DNA from: Psittacicella hinzii
GTDB lineage: Bacteria; Pseudomonadota; Gammaproteobacteria; Enterobacterales; Psittacicellaceae
Reading direction: 5' to 3'
DNA length: 36,632 nt
Assembly (NCBI RefSeq): GCF_003585935.1
Contig: NZ_NRJG01000004.1
Coordinates: forward strand, 1-36,632
Positions 9,448 to 22,395 of the stretch are shown piece after piece (the first letter of the stretch is position 1; each line of letters starts with the position of its first letter). A model generated the notes under the pieces. The model saw only the letters and a program-made list of their open reading frames with translations, made no database searches and was not told where the DNA came from. The position numbers and the translations under genes are program-made.

Positions 9448-10530
9448 ATGACAGAAGTTAAATTTTTTAATTTACCGCCTGCTTATAAAGACCTAGCACA
9501 GCAGACGGTGCAACAAATTTTTCCGCATTTTCCGAAAAAACTAGAAATTTATTTTCCGTATAGTAAAGGATTTGCCAGTCTTGGTTTTACGAACCTTAAA
9601 GCGTTTAAAGATTTTTATATCCAAGACATTCCTGAATATAGAGAGCCTTTAAGTAAACGAGATACTTTACGTATTTGTTATTCTCCTGTAAGTGTCGTAA
9701 GCAGCCCCATTAGTTCTGAAGCTGCAGAATACTGCAGTTACCACATGGATATAGCGATTGGTGCAGAGAATGTTGAACGTGTTCCACGAGAAAATTATTT
9801 CCGCTTACCTAGTTGGTGCGTAAGACTATTTGGTTTTTGTCCAACTATTGCACAAATTCAAGAAAAAATTAATCAGCTTGAAGCTAAACGTCAAGCTAAT
9901 CCGTTTTTACGTAATGAGTTTATGGGATGCGTACAAAATAGTAATCGAGCTTACTTTGCTAAAGGTGTTTTAAACTTAATAAACATTTCGTTAATGGCAG
10001 ATGGTGTTTTTAAACATTTGCCGGTATGTTTTGCTGGACGTTTTAATCATAATGATCTACGCCTAACGCAACAATATGCAGGTGATCAAGTAGCATATTT
10101 AGAAAACTTTACTTTCTGCTTATGCCCTGAACGCCTTAACATCCATAGCATTGTTGGACAAGACCTAGCTATTGCTTGGGAAGCTGGTTGTATCCCACTT
10201 TATTGGGGAGATCTAGGTTTAGATCAAGAGTTTATTAACCGTAAGGCTTTAATTGAATTTAGTACGGTAGAACGTCAGCAACATCTTAAAGCCCTATACC
10301 ATGCTCTTGCCGAGCCTGAAGCTATACTGTCGCAACCTATTTTCAACGAAAATGCTGCACAACTAATTTATCAACGTATATATGCTCCGATCTATGCATA
10401 TCTAAGCAAGATCTTACAAGTTGATATTTTAGATTATAGCGATTTAGGTGATCCTGCACGAGCGGCGCAGCAATTTAGCCACGATGAGGCTAAACCTGAA
10501 AATTGGTTTATCTTTACCCACAATACTTAA
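9448..10530 (+). CDS. GT10-like (alpha-1,3-fucosyltransferase-like) glycosyltransferase
   Basis: A 360-residue soluble protein that matches the layout of CAZy family GT10, whose bacterial members add fucose to surface glycans such as LPS O-chains. The N-terminal half has the family pattern of a strand followed by R..YFRLPSW (114-123). The middle shows F-x-G-C-V-Q-N-S-N-R (158-167), like the FxxSN..R segment. The C-terminal half has FTFCLCPER (221-229) and AWEAGCIPLYWGD (243-255), matching the Y/F-x-F-x-L-x-F-E-N and A-G-x-V-P-V-x-Y-G blocks. Two expected features are altered: the FENS block reads CPER, and the TEK of the donor-binding motif reads GQD (237-239). Donor or acceptor may therefore differ from fucose and LacNAc. 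It is a single gene, with no sugar-nucleotide genes nearby and no ribosome site apart from the T-rich terminator tail. Confidence 0.7.
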   Translation: MTEVKFFNLPPAYKDLAQQTVQQIFPHFPKKLEIYFPYSKGFASLGFTNLKAFKDFYIQDIPEYREPLSKRDTLRICYSPVSVVSSPISSEAAEYCSYHMDIAIGAENVERVPRENYFRLPSWCVRLFGFCPTIAQIQEKINQLEAKRQANPFLRNEFMGCVQNSNRAYFAKGVLNLINISLMADGVFKHLPVCFAGRFNHNDLRLTQQYAGDQVAYLENFTFCLCPERLNIHSIVGQDLAIAWEAGCIPLYWGDLGLDQEFINRKALIEFSTVERQQHLKALYHALAEPEAILSQPIFNENAAQLIYQRIYAPIYAYLSKILQVDILDYSDLGDPARAAQQFSHDEAKPENWFIFTHNT

Positions 10531-10632
10531 AAACCTCAGATTTAAGATCTTAAGTTAAAAGCTCTGTGGGAGTATGTAAAGATGTCTATTAAATCCCAAT
10601 ATAACAATTACTAAAATCTAGACCGAGTGCTA

Positions 10633-12418
10633 CCTAAATTCCTAAAATAAAATCGAGTTTACAATAAGAAAATCTATGGCATACCTTGATCGCTTAGCTA
10701 AGTTACCATCATGTAATATTACCTATCTGAAATACAAAGATAAGTATTACTATGTAATTTATAACTATGACTATAAACGAAATAGTAAAGGCATTCCTCA
10801 ATCTAAGAAATTAACTATAGGCAAAATTGCGAATCCTAAAGATGAATATTTTCATCCTAATGAGAACTATGTAAAAGTCTATGGCGATAAGGTTGAGTTT
10901 GTTAATGCCAAGCCTGCATTTAATGAACCTAAAGCAGATATAGAAAAGGAATATGATCTACGAAACCAGCCGATTAAAAGCATTGAATATACTCAGCCGG
11001 TAGGATTACATCTTGCTGTAGAACATCTAGCAATGACTGCAAATCTTTATAAGATTTTACGTAAAGTATTTAACAACTCAGCGCCACTTATTTTCTCATT
11101 AGCGACTTATATCCTAAGCAAAGGTAATGCAATATCTGGTTATGAAAAGTGGGCGCAAAAGCACTACCTTGCTCCAGAGTTAATTATTGATAAGAGAAGA
11201 ATTTTAGATTTCTTTGTTTGGGATATTAAGGAAGAGAAAATCCATGAGTTTCTAGAGCTATGGCAAAAAAGTACGCATGATGAGGAATTTGTAGCATACA
11301 ATGCAACCTCAAGATTAACCCTTAGTCAGATGATAGGAACTGAGCGTAGCTATAACGAGGAGAACGACTTTACGAAACAAATAAATGTCGGAGTTGTTTA
11401 TGGCTACAACTCAAAATTAACTTTGCACTACTCATGGAATTAAGAAATAGTTGATTATGAGACAGACTCTTTTTTCATGTTAAAGTTAACTTCAGCTTTT
11501 AATGAGAGAAGAACTAAATTTGTTATTAATCAAGATAACTACTCTGAAGGTAATCTTAAAACTTTCGACGATCATAACCATAGTTTTATAAGCTTCATTC
11601 CAAGTGCAACTTCTTTAGGCAAATCATCTATTGATCAAGCTATTGAAATTAAATTAGGTTATGAGCACTGTTTACCTGGAATTCCTGAAGTAAAAGCTAT
11701 GGTTAAAGAAGCAGTAATCAATGGGGTTAAATGTAAAGTACATACCTATTTTGATGAGATGCAAAGAGTAGAAGCTTTGCTTAGTTTTGACTCAGAGATT
11801 AAATTTTATGAAGCAGAGATAAAGAGTCGCATTACAGCAAAACAGCAAGTAAAATCAAACAAATACTTCACCGTGCATTGTTTATCAGGTGATAAGCAGC
11901 AATATACGTATGAAAGAAACCTAGAAGCAATCAAAAAAGAATATGCAAAATTAGGATATTTCTGTTTAGTTACTAACGAACTAGATTTAACTTCATTAGA
12001 AGTTCTTAATCTTTATCACAGTAAAGAGATGGTTGATAAATCTTTTAAAGATGTAAGTCATATACTGCAAAGAAGAATTAAACCCGAGGATATAGACACT
12101 GCAAACGGTAGAATGTTCGTTTTCTTTATCTCTTTAATTCTACTTAGCATGTTGCAAAATAAAATTGCTCAAAGTGGCAGTAAGATTAAAGTAGCAATCG
12201 AAGAAATCATTGCAGAATTAGACGATATCAAATACTTTGTAACGCACAATGAAAAAATTCTGCACCCTCTTACAACTTTACAGAAATCTCTTATCGAAGC
12301 TTTAGGTTTGAATTTAGATTTGAGTCTAGATTTAAATTTAGATTTTGTTTAGACATTGCATAAAGATCTCATGCTGTCTAATAGTTGGTGAACTAAATTT
12401 ATATTTTAGGAATTTAGG
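10633..12418 (+). mobile_element. Degenerate IS1634-like insertion sequence with 17-bp inverted ends
   Basis: A 1786-bp element bounded by perfect 17-bp inverted repeats: CCTAAATTCCTAAAATA at 10633-10649 and its exact complement at 12402-12418. The left end lies 26 bases before the transposase start and the right end about 50 bases after its last stop, which is where IS ends should be. I saw no clear target-site duplication. The repeats are AT-rich, so a chance match is possible but unlikely at these two places. The transposase within is inactive by several criteria. Confidence 0.72.
10676..12352 (+). pseudogene. Broken IS1634/IS4-type transposase
   Basis: Two open segments, 10676-11443 (255 codons) and 11477-12352 (291 codons), lie in the same frame and are split by one TAA at 11441-11443. 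The codons between the TAA and 11477 read on sensibly, so this is one old gene with an in-frame stop. The stop falls where the family has N-G-S/T-I (here N-stop-E-I-V-D). The catalytic residues are also lost. The first Asp in the YDxTS motif is Asn (YNATS, residue 209). The second, in VxDRGFYS, is Asn (VINQDNYS). The Glu of the Y-2-R-3-E signature is Asp (Y180-K183-D187 of the second half). The N-terminal domain (residues 10-65) is an intact small binding domain with the motif SKKLTIGKI. An inactive transposase is far more likely than a domesticated one. Confidence 0.85.
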
Positions 12419-12457
12419 ATTTTGAGATTTTAGGATTTTAAATTTAGATATATACGC

Positions 12458-12487
12458 AAAAAGACGAGGCTAAGCCTCGTCTTTTTT
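12458..12487. terminator. Bidirectional terminator between the IS and ychF
   Basis: An 8-bp GC-rich core (12463-12470 with 12474-12481) is flanked by AAAAA on the left and TTTTTT on the right, so it works in both directions. It ends four bases before the stop codon end of ychF and serves that gene on the minus strand. Confidence 0.88.
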
Positions 12488-12491
12488 AGGA

Positions 12492-13583
12492 TTATACGTT
12501 AAATCTAAAGTGCATTACATCACCGTCTTGCACAATATATTCTTTACCTTCTAAACGTAGTTTACCTTTTTCTTTTGCACCTTGCTCACCATTACATGCT
12601 ACGAAATCATCATAAGCAGTAACTTCAGCACGGATAAAGCCACGTTCGAAATCAGTGTGAATTACACCTGCAGCTTGTGGAGCTGTAGCACCTACTGGAA
12701 TAGTCCAAGCACGTACTTCTTTAACTCCAGCTGTGAAGTAAGTTTGCAATTGTAATAGTTTATAACCAGCACGAATTACACGATCTAGACCAGATTCTTC
12801 TAAACCTAAATCAGCTAAGAATGCTGCTTTTTCTTCTTCGTCTAATTGTGCGATTTCAGCTTCAATAGCAGCACAAATAGGTACAACAACTGAGCCTTCT
12901 TTAGCAGCTAAAGCTTCTACTTTTTCTAAGTAAGGGTTATCTGTAAAACCAGATTCATTTACATTCGCAATGTACATCACAGGTTTTAAAGTTAAGAAGC
13001 TGTAACTTTTAATAAGTTTTTTCTCATCTTCACTTAAACCGATTGCACGTAAAGAAGTACCTTCAGCTAGAGCTGCAGCACATTTATCGATAACTTCTAA
13101 TTCTGCTTTAGCATCTTTATCGTTACCTTTAGCACGTTTAATTAGACGTTGTTGTGCACGTTCACAAACTTCTAAGTCTGCTAATACTAATTCAGTGTTA
13201 ATAGTTTCAATATCATCTAGAGGATCGATACGACCATTAACGTGAATAATATCATCATTTTCAAAGCAACGTACTACGTGACCGATAGCTTCTGTTTCAC
13301 GGATGTTAGCTAAGAATTTATTACCTAAACCTTCACCTTTTGAAGCACCGGCAACTAGACCAGCAATATCCACGAACTCCATAGTAGTTGGAATTACACG
13401 TTCAGTTTTTACAATATCTTGTAAAACATATAAACGTGGATCTGGCATAGGAACGATACCAGTGTTAGGTTCGATTGTACAGAATGGATAGTTTTCGGCT
13501 TGAATGCCTGCTTTTGTTAGAGCATTGAAGAGGGTTGATTTACCAACGTTTGGTAGACCAACAATACCACATCTAAAACCCAT
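12492..13583 (-). CDS. ychF: Redox-regulated ATPase YchF (Obg-family)
   Basis: A 363-residue P-loop NTPase of the Obg family that binds ribosomes and prefers ATP over GTP. The P-loop GLPNVGKST lies at residues 8-16. The G3 region DIAGLV follows, and the specificity motif reads NVNE in place of the usual NKxD, the family's mark of ATP preference. A coiled-coil region sits in the middle and a TGS domain at the C-terminus ends HFRFNV. Length matches E. coli (363). The start ATG has AAGGAT about ten bases upstream. It lies 273 bases downstream of pth on the same strand, the order seen in Enterobacteria and Pasteurellaceae. Confidence 0.97.
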   Translation of the reverse strand: MGFRCGIVGLPNVGKSTLFNALTKAGIQAENYPFCTIEPNTGIVPMPDPRLYVLQDIVKTERVIPTTMEFVDIAGLVAGASKGEGLGNKFLANIRETEAIGHVVRCFENDDIIHVNGRIDPLDDIETINTELVLADLEVCERAQQRLIKRAKGNDKDAKAELEVIDKCAAALAEGTSLRAIGLSEDEKKLIKSYSFLTLKPVMYIANVNESGFTDNPYLEKVEALAAKEGSVVVPICAAIEAEIAQLDEEEKAAFLADLGLEESGLDRVIRAGYKLLQLQTYFTAGVKEVRAWTIPVGATAPQAAGVIHTDFERGFIRAEVTAYDDFVACNGEQGAKEKGKLRLEGKEYIVQDGDVMHFRFNV

Positions 13584-13856
13584 GGGGAAAATCCTTATTT
13601 GTTCAAAATGAAAGGATCATCTGGCAATGAGCTTAGGATGATCCTCTAAAAAAATCTTTGCTGCTGTATTATAGCAAGTATTTCATTTCTCTGCTGATTT
13701 ACCCAGCAGCTAAGGTAAAGAAGTTAAGAACACTTTAGTTACGTATTAAGTGATTACGTATTAAATAAGTGTTTGTAATTACTAGTCTTGCTAAGTATTA
13801 GCTTTATAAATTGTTAACTTTAGGAATTATTAAATTAACAATGATAAAGCTAATAA

Positions 13857-14435
13857 TTATTTACCTTTTTGATTAAAAGTATTCATAGTTTTATCAAGAC
13901 CTTGTGAAAAGGCATCTTCGATACCACGTGCAGCTTTCTCAACCGCTTGCGCTAATAAAGGTCGTTGTTCAGCAGATGGCTTACCTAGTACATAACCAGA
14001 TACTTTATTTTTATCGCCTGGATGACCAATACCTACTCGTAAGCGCCAGTATTTATCACCTGCAAAACGATGGATATCACGTAAACCATTATGACCTGCA
14101 TGACCGCCACCAAATTTAAAACGCACTTCACCTGGCTCAAGTGCCATCTCATCATGAATAACTAACACTTCTTCTGGAATGATGTTATAGAAATTCATAA
14201 ATGGCTCTACGGCTTTACCTGAAGCATTCATGTAAGTATTTGGGCAAATAATGCGTACGCGATGATTATAAATCATAATTTCACCGACGTCGGCAAAGAA
14301 TTTTTTATCAGTTTTTAATTGACCATTAAAACGATCTAAAAGGGCATCGATAACCCATTTACCCGCATTGTGGCGAGTTTCTTTATATTCATTACCCGGA
14401 TTGTTTAATCCGACGATTAACTTAATTTCTGCCAT
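13857..14435 (-). CDS. pth: Peptidyl-tRNA hydrolase
   Basis: A 192-residue esterase that frees tRNA from peptidyl-tRNA dropped by ribosomes. Family motifs are present: GLNNPGNEY at residues 9-17, catalytic His in TRHNAG (21-26), Asn in PNTYMNASG, the catalytic-dyad Asp in IHDEMALEPG, and the substrate-binding GGGHAGHNGLRDI. Length fits E. coli (194). The ribosome site is not clear. The linkage to ychF, with pth upstream, is conserved in gammaproteobacteria. The 273-base spacer between them has no obvious terminator, so co-transcription is possible. Confidence 0.97.
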   Translation of the reverse strand: MAEIKLIVGLNNPGNEYKETRHNAGKWVIDALLDRFNGQLKTDKKFFADVGEIMIYNHRVRIICPNTYMNASGKAVEPFMNFYNIIPEEVLVIHDEMALEPGEVRFKFGGGHAGHNGLRDIHRFAGDKYWRLRVGIGHPGDKNKVSGYVLGKPSAEQRPLLAQAVEKAARGIEDAFSQGLDKTMNTFNQKGK

Positions 14436-14573
14436 ATGGTTAGATCGAGAGGGTGAAACAATTATTTCGCTATAAGTTCTCTATAGTTCGTACAAAATTA
14501 GTATACGAATTATTATAAGAAATTTTGCTTTTAGTTTACGCAAAACAGCACGATTATCTCGTGCTGTTGACTA

Positions 14574-15131
14574 TTATCTCATACTAAAAGGTTTAGTTGT
14601 AGTTAGACGTTTTGGTTGAATGCTGCGCACTTGTGAAACTAACACTAAAATTGCAATAACTGCTAGAGTTACAAAAAGAACAGCAGTCCACTCAACAAGG
14701 TTTAGACCCATATAACTTGGACCACCTGCATTACAGTTACCGATTGGAGTAAAAATATTAGGGAAGTATTTTTGTGGTAAACCGTAGAAGTGATCGAATA
14801 CTAACGGGCATGAGTCTAAAGTAAATGGGTTTTGTTTAAATTTAGCAATTAAATTTAAGTGTAAGTACGAATAGTAAGTACCCATTAATGAACCATAGAC
14901 AAAGGCTAAACAAGCAACTAAGCGTAAAAATAAATTACGCGGATTAATCATGCCGATAATACCACCTAAAGCCACAATGTAGAGGTAAAAGCGATCTATT
15001 ACGCAGTAATAACAAGGCATTTCATGGAAGTAGGTTTGAATGATATAGGCGTAGGCATTAGTTCCTGCACCAATAAAAAACACTAAAAACCATGGAAAAC
15101 GGTGTAAACTCCAACGCTTTAAAAATTTCAT
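14574..15131 (-). CDS. DsbB/DsbI-type membrane disulfide oxidoreductase
   Basis: An inner-membrane protein of about 185 residues with four predicted segments that would reoxidise a DsbA-like periplasmic thiol oxidase with quinone. The first periplasmic loop has MPCYYCVIDR, the C-x-x-C plus downstream Arg typical of DsbB. The second loop has two more cysteines, in LDSCPL and IGNC, separated by 27 residues, as in DsbB/DsbI. The start is uncertain. The ATG at 15131 gives the best-fitting N-terminus; a TTG at 15149 would add six residues. The only strong ribosome site, GGAGGAG near 15166-15172, is too far from either unless the leader folds (arms GTAGGC and GCCTAC). No dsbA lies in the window. 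Confidence 0.85.
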   Translation of the reverse strand: MKFLKRWSLHRFPWFLVFFIGAGTNAYAYIIQTYFHEMPCYYCVIDRFYLYIVALGGIIGMINPRNLFLRLVACLAFVYGSLMGTYYSYLHLNLIAKFKQNPFTLDSCPLVFDHFYGLPQKYFPNIFTPIGNCNAGGPSYMGLNLVEWTAVLFVTLAVIAILVLVSQVRSIQPKRLTTTKPFSMR

Positions 15132-15149
15132 GTAAAGTATAGTAGGCAA

Positions 15150-17777
<2,628 letters not shown>

Positions 17778-17789
17778 TTTACCCTTTAA

Positions 17790-17817
17790 AAGGAGAGCCC
17801 GAAACGGCTCTCTTTTT
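17790..17817 (+). terminator. Terminator of pyrG
   Basis: A 7-bp GC-rich stem (17793-17799 with 17806-17812) has a 6-base loop and is followed by TTTTT. Confidence 0.9.
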
Positions 17818-18923
17818 GCGTTTATGCACTACTAAAAGTTCTTTAAATGTAACAAGGTATTTGTGAAACTTGTGTGAATTTTATAAAATTGTTAAATTTT
17901 ATGTAAATATTTGTGAAATCTTTTATTGCTTTAGCTTAAGATCACATAAAAAGCATAAAAGTTAAAGTCTATTGAGACATATTTCACAAATAATACTCTT
18001 GCTTAAGGCTGATTTGGCTAGATTTAAGCAAGAATTAGTCCAATAAATATCAGTACCAGCAAAGATCTAGTAATGACTTTACTATAGATTGTCTAAAAAG
18101 ATTTTACGAATTTAATTTTGTCCGTTGAGCTTGCTTTAGTAGGGGTATCTAAGAGGATAGGGGTAATAAGTTGTTATGCATGCATGATTAGTTACTCTCG
18201 GTAATCTCGGTTAAGTGTTAGAAGAATAAGCGATAAAAATTGAATAAGAATAAGCGATAGAAATAGACTACGTAGCTTTTATCATTTTTTAGATACGGTG
18301 TATCTCAAGTACAGTCTAAATCAAGATAAAGACTGAAGTTAAAACTATCTTATATTCTAATTTGTTTCTTAAAAATATTAAGTCCGGATAAAGTAATCTA
18401 GGATACAAAAAGATAAGGCATATAGAAACAAGGCTCACTGATAATACTGTTTAAAGTCGCTAATTACAAACCTCAAACTACTTATTGCTAACTATTAAGC
18501 CTTAGCTATTAATCAATAATCACCAACTATAGCTAAATAAATCTCCATAATATTTTTTTAGACAGCCTTCTCTACCTAGTTTAGACAACTGAAGCTAATC
18601 TTTTCTAAGAGTATAATTTTACTGGACTAGAGCGTCATTAAGAGCCAAATCTTCCTATTAAAACGGCTTTAAAGTTAATTAAAATTCTAAAGTTAATAAG
18701 TGTACAAGATTTTGTAAACCTTACGAGTTTTAGGGATAAACCTAGTTAGGTATATGGTTATTTACAAGCGTGGTAAAACCTTAGTTAAAATTTTTAATTT
18801 CATAAATTAGATCTTACACTTCTTTACACTAAAAAGTTTCTATTTTGCAGTCTATACAGTAAAATACAACGGCAAATAACCATAAATAAAAGTAAGTGTT
18901 TAATGTTAATCGCATGTTATTTT

Positions 18924-18953
18924 TTACCACTAAGACGTGGGATAGGTTATAAT
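18924..18953 (+). promoter_or_regulatory. Predicted promoter of eno
   Basis: A perfect -10 TATAAT at 18948-18953 and a -35-like TTACCA at 18924-18929 are 18 bases apart. It would give a leader of about 118 bases containing a hairpin at 18994-19012. Confidence 0.5.
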
Positions 18954-18993
18954 ATGCGAAATTAATCAACCGCTGAAGCTTATTCTCAGGTGG

Positions 18994-19012
18994 GTCTACA
19001 TTAGGAGTAGAC
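18994..19012 (+). promoter_or_regulatory. Hairpin in the eno leader with GGA in the loop
   Basis: A 6-bp stem (GTCTAC with GTAGAC) closes the loop ATTAGGA. A GGA in a hairpin loop is the core of CsrA/RsmA sites. It lies about 65 bases upstream of the start codon, so any effect would be on RNA stability rather than directly on ribosome binding. Confidence 0.3.
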
Positions 19013-19056
19013 AATTTAGCAAACTTTTTCTTTGTACTGGGAATAGGTTAAGTTAA

Positions 19057-20382
<1,326 letters not shown>

Positions 20383-20403
20383 TTAATTTATAATTAATTA
20401 CTT

Positions 20404-20433
20404 AGAACCCAGAGAGAAGTCTCTGGGTTCTTT
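20404..20433 (+). terminator. Terminator of eno
   Basis: A perfect 12-bp stem (20404-20415 with 20420-20431) has a GAAG tetraloop. The T run after it is short and interrupted (TCTTTG). Confidence 0.8.
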
Positions 20434-20564
20434 GTTATGTAAAAATTATGGATTAGTTAATGACAATCCGTAGAAAAAGGAGTACAATAAAAAAGACACA
20501 GAATTTTTTATTTCTTAAACCTCACTTTTAGCAGTGAAAGTTTATGCTCTTAAGGATTTAAAAA

Positions 20565-21920
20565 ATGGTTAAAATTAATGTTATTCCGTCTTTAGTACCA
20601 GAATATGCTAAAGGACAAAACCCAATTTTAGTGCTAAACGAACAAGAACAAAGCTATAACGTTTATGTACTTAAAGAAAATGCTGCAGGACAGCCGGAAA
20701 AAATTTCAGTTGAAGAACGTATAGAACTGTTTCGTAAACTAGGTCGTACTTGTCGTACTTCTCCATTTAGTGAGTTTGAGTTAGACGAAAAAATGTGTTT
20801 ACGTGCTTGTACGGCTTTTGCGCAAGGTTTCTATGAACCAAACTTTGATTTACAAGCTAAGAAAACCTTTACGATCCCAGCTGCGGTAAAAGAAGATTTT
20901 GAGCGCGTAGACAGTCACTTAACTTTCTTACGTAACTTAGTAAACGAACCTGCTGAAACTTTAACTCCAGAAGCTTTAGCAGCTAAAGCGCAAGAACGTA
21001 TCTTAGCTTCAGCGCAAGCGGTAGGTAAAGAGCAAGCTTTAACCTTTACTTTAACTAAGTTTGATCAATTATTAGAAAAAGGCTACGTAGGGGTGCATAC
21101 AGTAGGTCGTGGTTCACAAAATAAACCATGCTTACTTGAAGTTGACTTTAACCCTACAGGTAAAGCAGATGCTCCAGTAACTTTTGCTCTTGTAGGTAAA
21201 GGTATTACCTTTGATACAGGTGGTTACTCATTAAAACCAAGCGATGGTATGTCAACCATGCGTTCGGATATGGGTGGTGCGGCTTTAATGACTACAACCT
21301 TAGCTTTAGCTATTGCTTCAGGTCTTGATAAACGTACTAAACTATTTATTAGTTGCGCTGAAAACATGGTGGGCTCAAATGCTTTCCGTTTAGGTGACAT
21401 TATTCGTTATCCAAATGGCGTAACTGTAAGTGTTGATAATACAGACGCAGAAGGTCGTTTAGTATTAGCAGATGCTTTACAATTAGCTTCAGTTGCTAAT
21501 AACGGTGAACGTCCGGCTGTGATCTTAGACGCAGCAACATTAACAGGTGCTGCTAAAGTAGCAGTGGGTACGGATTATCATAGCTTATTAAGTTTTGATG
21601 ATGCTTTAGTAAATCAAGTGCTTGCTGCAGCAGATGAAACTAAAGAATTATTCTGGCGTTTACCATTAGCTGAATTCCACCGTAAACAAATAAGCTCACC
21701 AACAGCAACTATTAGTAACACAGGTTCAGTAATGCAAAGTGCTGGTGCTTCAACTGCTGCTGCATTCTTAAGTTACTTTGTTACTGATTACAAACAAGGT
21801 TGGTTACATATTGATGCTTCAAGTACGTTTAACCGCCGCGGTGGTAATGAGTTTGCCGTAGGGGCAACGGGTAAAGGTTTACTGACTTTAAGCAAATTCT
21901 TACTTGATTACCAAGCATAG
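20565..21920 (+). CDS. pepB: Peptidase B-type M17 aminopeptidase
   Basis: A 451-residue metallo-aminopeptidase of family M17 that removes N-terminal residues from peptides in the cytoplasm; E. coli PepB has 427. The catalytic C-terminal domain shows the metal and active-site block VGKGITFDTGG with its Lys and Asp, then SDMGGAA. The signature NTDAEGRLVLADAL carries the remaining Asp, Glu and catalytic Arg. The reading SLKPSDGMSTMRSDM after the first block resembles PepB more than PepA. The N-terminal 130 residues are less conserved. The start has AAGGATTTAAAA in front of the ATG. It sits alone between the eno terminator and a very long terminator hairpin. Confidence 0.9.
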   Translation: MVKINVIPSLVPEYAKGQNPILVLNEQEQSYNVYVLKENAAGQPEKISVEERIELFRKLGRTCRTSPFSEFELDEKMCLRACTAFAQGFYEPNFDLQAKKTFTIPAAVKEDFERVDSHLTFLRNLVNEPAETLTPEALAAKAQERILASAQAVGKEQALTFTLTKFDQLLEKGYVGVHTVGRGSQNKPCLLEVDFNPTGKADAPVTFALVGKGITFDTGGYSLKPSDGMSTMRSDMGGAALMTTTLALAIASGLDKRTKLFISCAENMVGSNAFRLGDIIRYPNGVTVSVDNTDAEGRLVLADALQLASVANNGERPAVILDAATLTGAAKVAVGTDYHSLLSFDDALVNQVLAAADETKELFWRLPLAEFHRKQISSPTATISNTGSVMQSAGASTAAAFLSYFVTDYKQGWLHIDASSTFNRRGGNEFAVGATGKGLLTLSKFLLDYQA

Positions 21921-22076
21921 TTAAGCAGTACTCAAGTATTACTTAAGCAGTATTAAGCAGGTACTCAAGCAAGTATTTAAATAATTTATTTTTCTATAGT
22001 TGTTTGCATAACGCTTAAATAATAAGCTGGACTAAAGCAACTATTACAAAATGAGTTGATTAGTTGGATACAACTA
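21921..22076 (+). repeat. Imperfect direct repeats after pepB
   Basis: TTAAGCAGTACTCAAGTATT at 21921-21940 returns with small insertions at 21953-21977, giving a run of AAGCAG/CTCAAG words right after the stop codon. The rest of this 3' stretch is featureless. Confidence 0.5.
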
Positions 22077-22129
22077 GAGATTTATAATCCCTAGATTAAC
22101 GTTTCTAGGGATTGTAAATCTCAATTTTT
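22077..22129 (+). terminator. Very long terminator hairpin after pepB
   Basis: A 19-bp stem (22077-22095 with 22104-22122, one G-T pair) has an 8-base loop and is followed by AATTTTT. It lies about 160 bases after the pepB stop. Confidence 0.88.
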
Positions 22130-22278
22130 CTAAATAGCAATTTTAGATATTACTTCGATAAGTGCGTTGAAAAGGATTAAAGTTTTACTTAAAAAAGCTA
22201 GAGTTGTCTGTTACTAAATATGCCTGTAAATGTATAAAAAACATAGACAATAAAAACATAATTATGTCGCAGCTAGCT

Positions 22279-22307
22279 ATTACATTGAGGTTAAAAGCTG
22301 GTATAAT
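22279..22307 (+). promoter_or_regulatory. Predicted promoter of the gene at 22396
   Basis: A -10 TATAAT at 22302-22307 and a -35-like ATTACA at 22279-22284 have a 17-base spacer. Confidence 0.5.
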
Positions 22308-22317
22308 ATAACCTAGT

Positions 22318-22370
22318 TTGTCGTTAGGCTAGAGCTCCGTAGACGACAAGTACCTCTAAGAGTTTAGAGG
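22318..22370 (+). promoter_or_regulatory. Two-hairpin leader RNA
   Basis: Hairpin 1 pairs TTGTCGT (22318-22324) with ACGACAA (22343-22349). Hairpin 2 pairs CCTCTAA (22353-22359) with TTAGAGG (22364-22370) and is followed by ATTTT. Together they nearly fill the leader between promoter and ribosome site. Hairpin 2 could act as an attenuator. Confidence 0.5.
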
Positions 22371-22395
22371 ATTTTAGGAGAATAAAATACCAATT

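Noticed and set aside
17856-17992. A CRP site upstream of eno
   Set aside because: TGTGA-like half-sites occur but no pair has the TGTGA-N6-TCACA spacing.
18829-19014. A 61-residue minus-strand frame upstream of eno
   Set aside because: It overlaps the likely eno promoter and leader, has no recognisable domain, and is of the size expected by chance.
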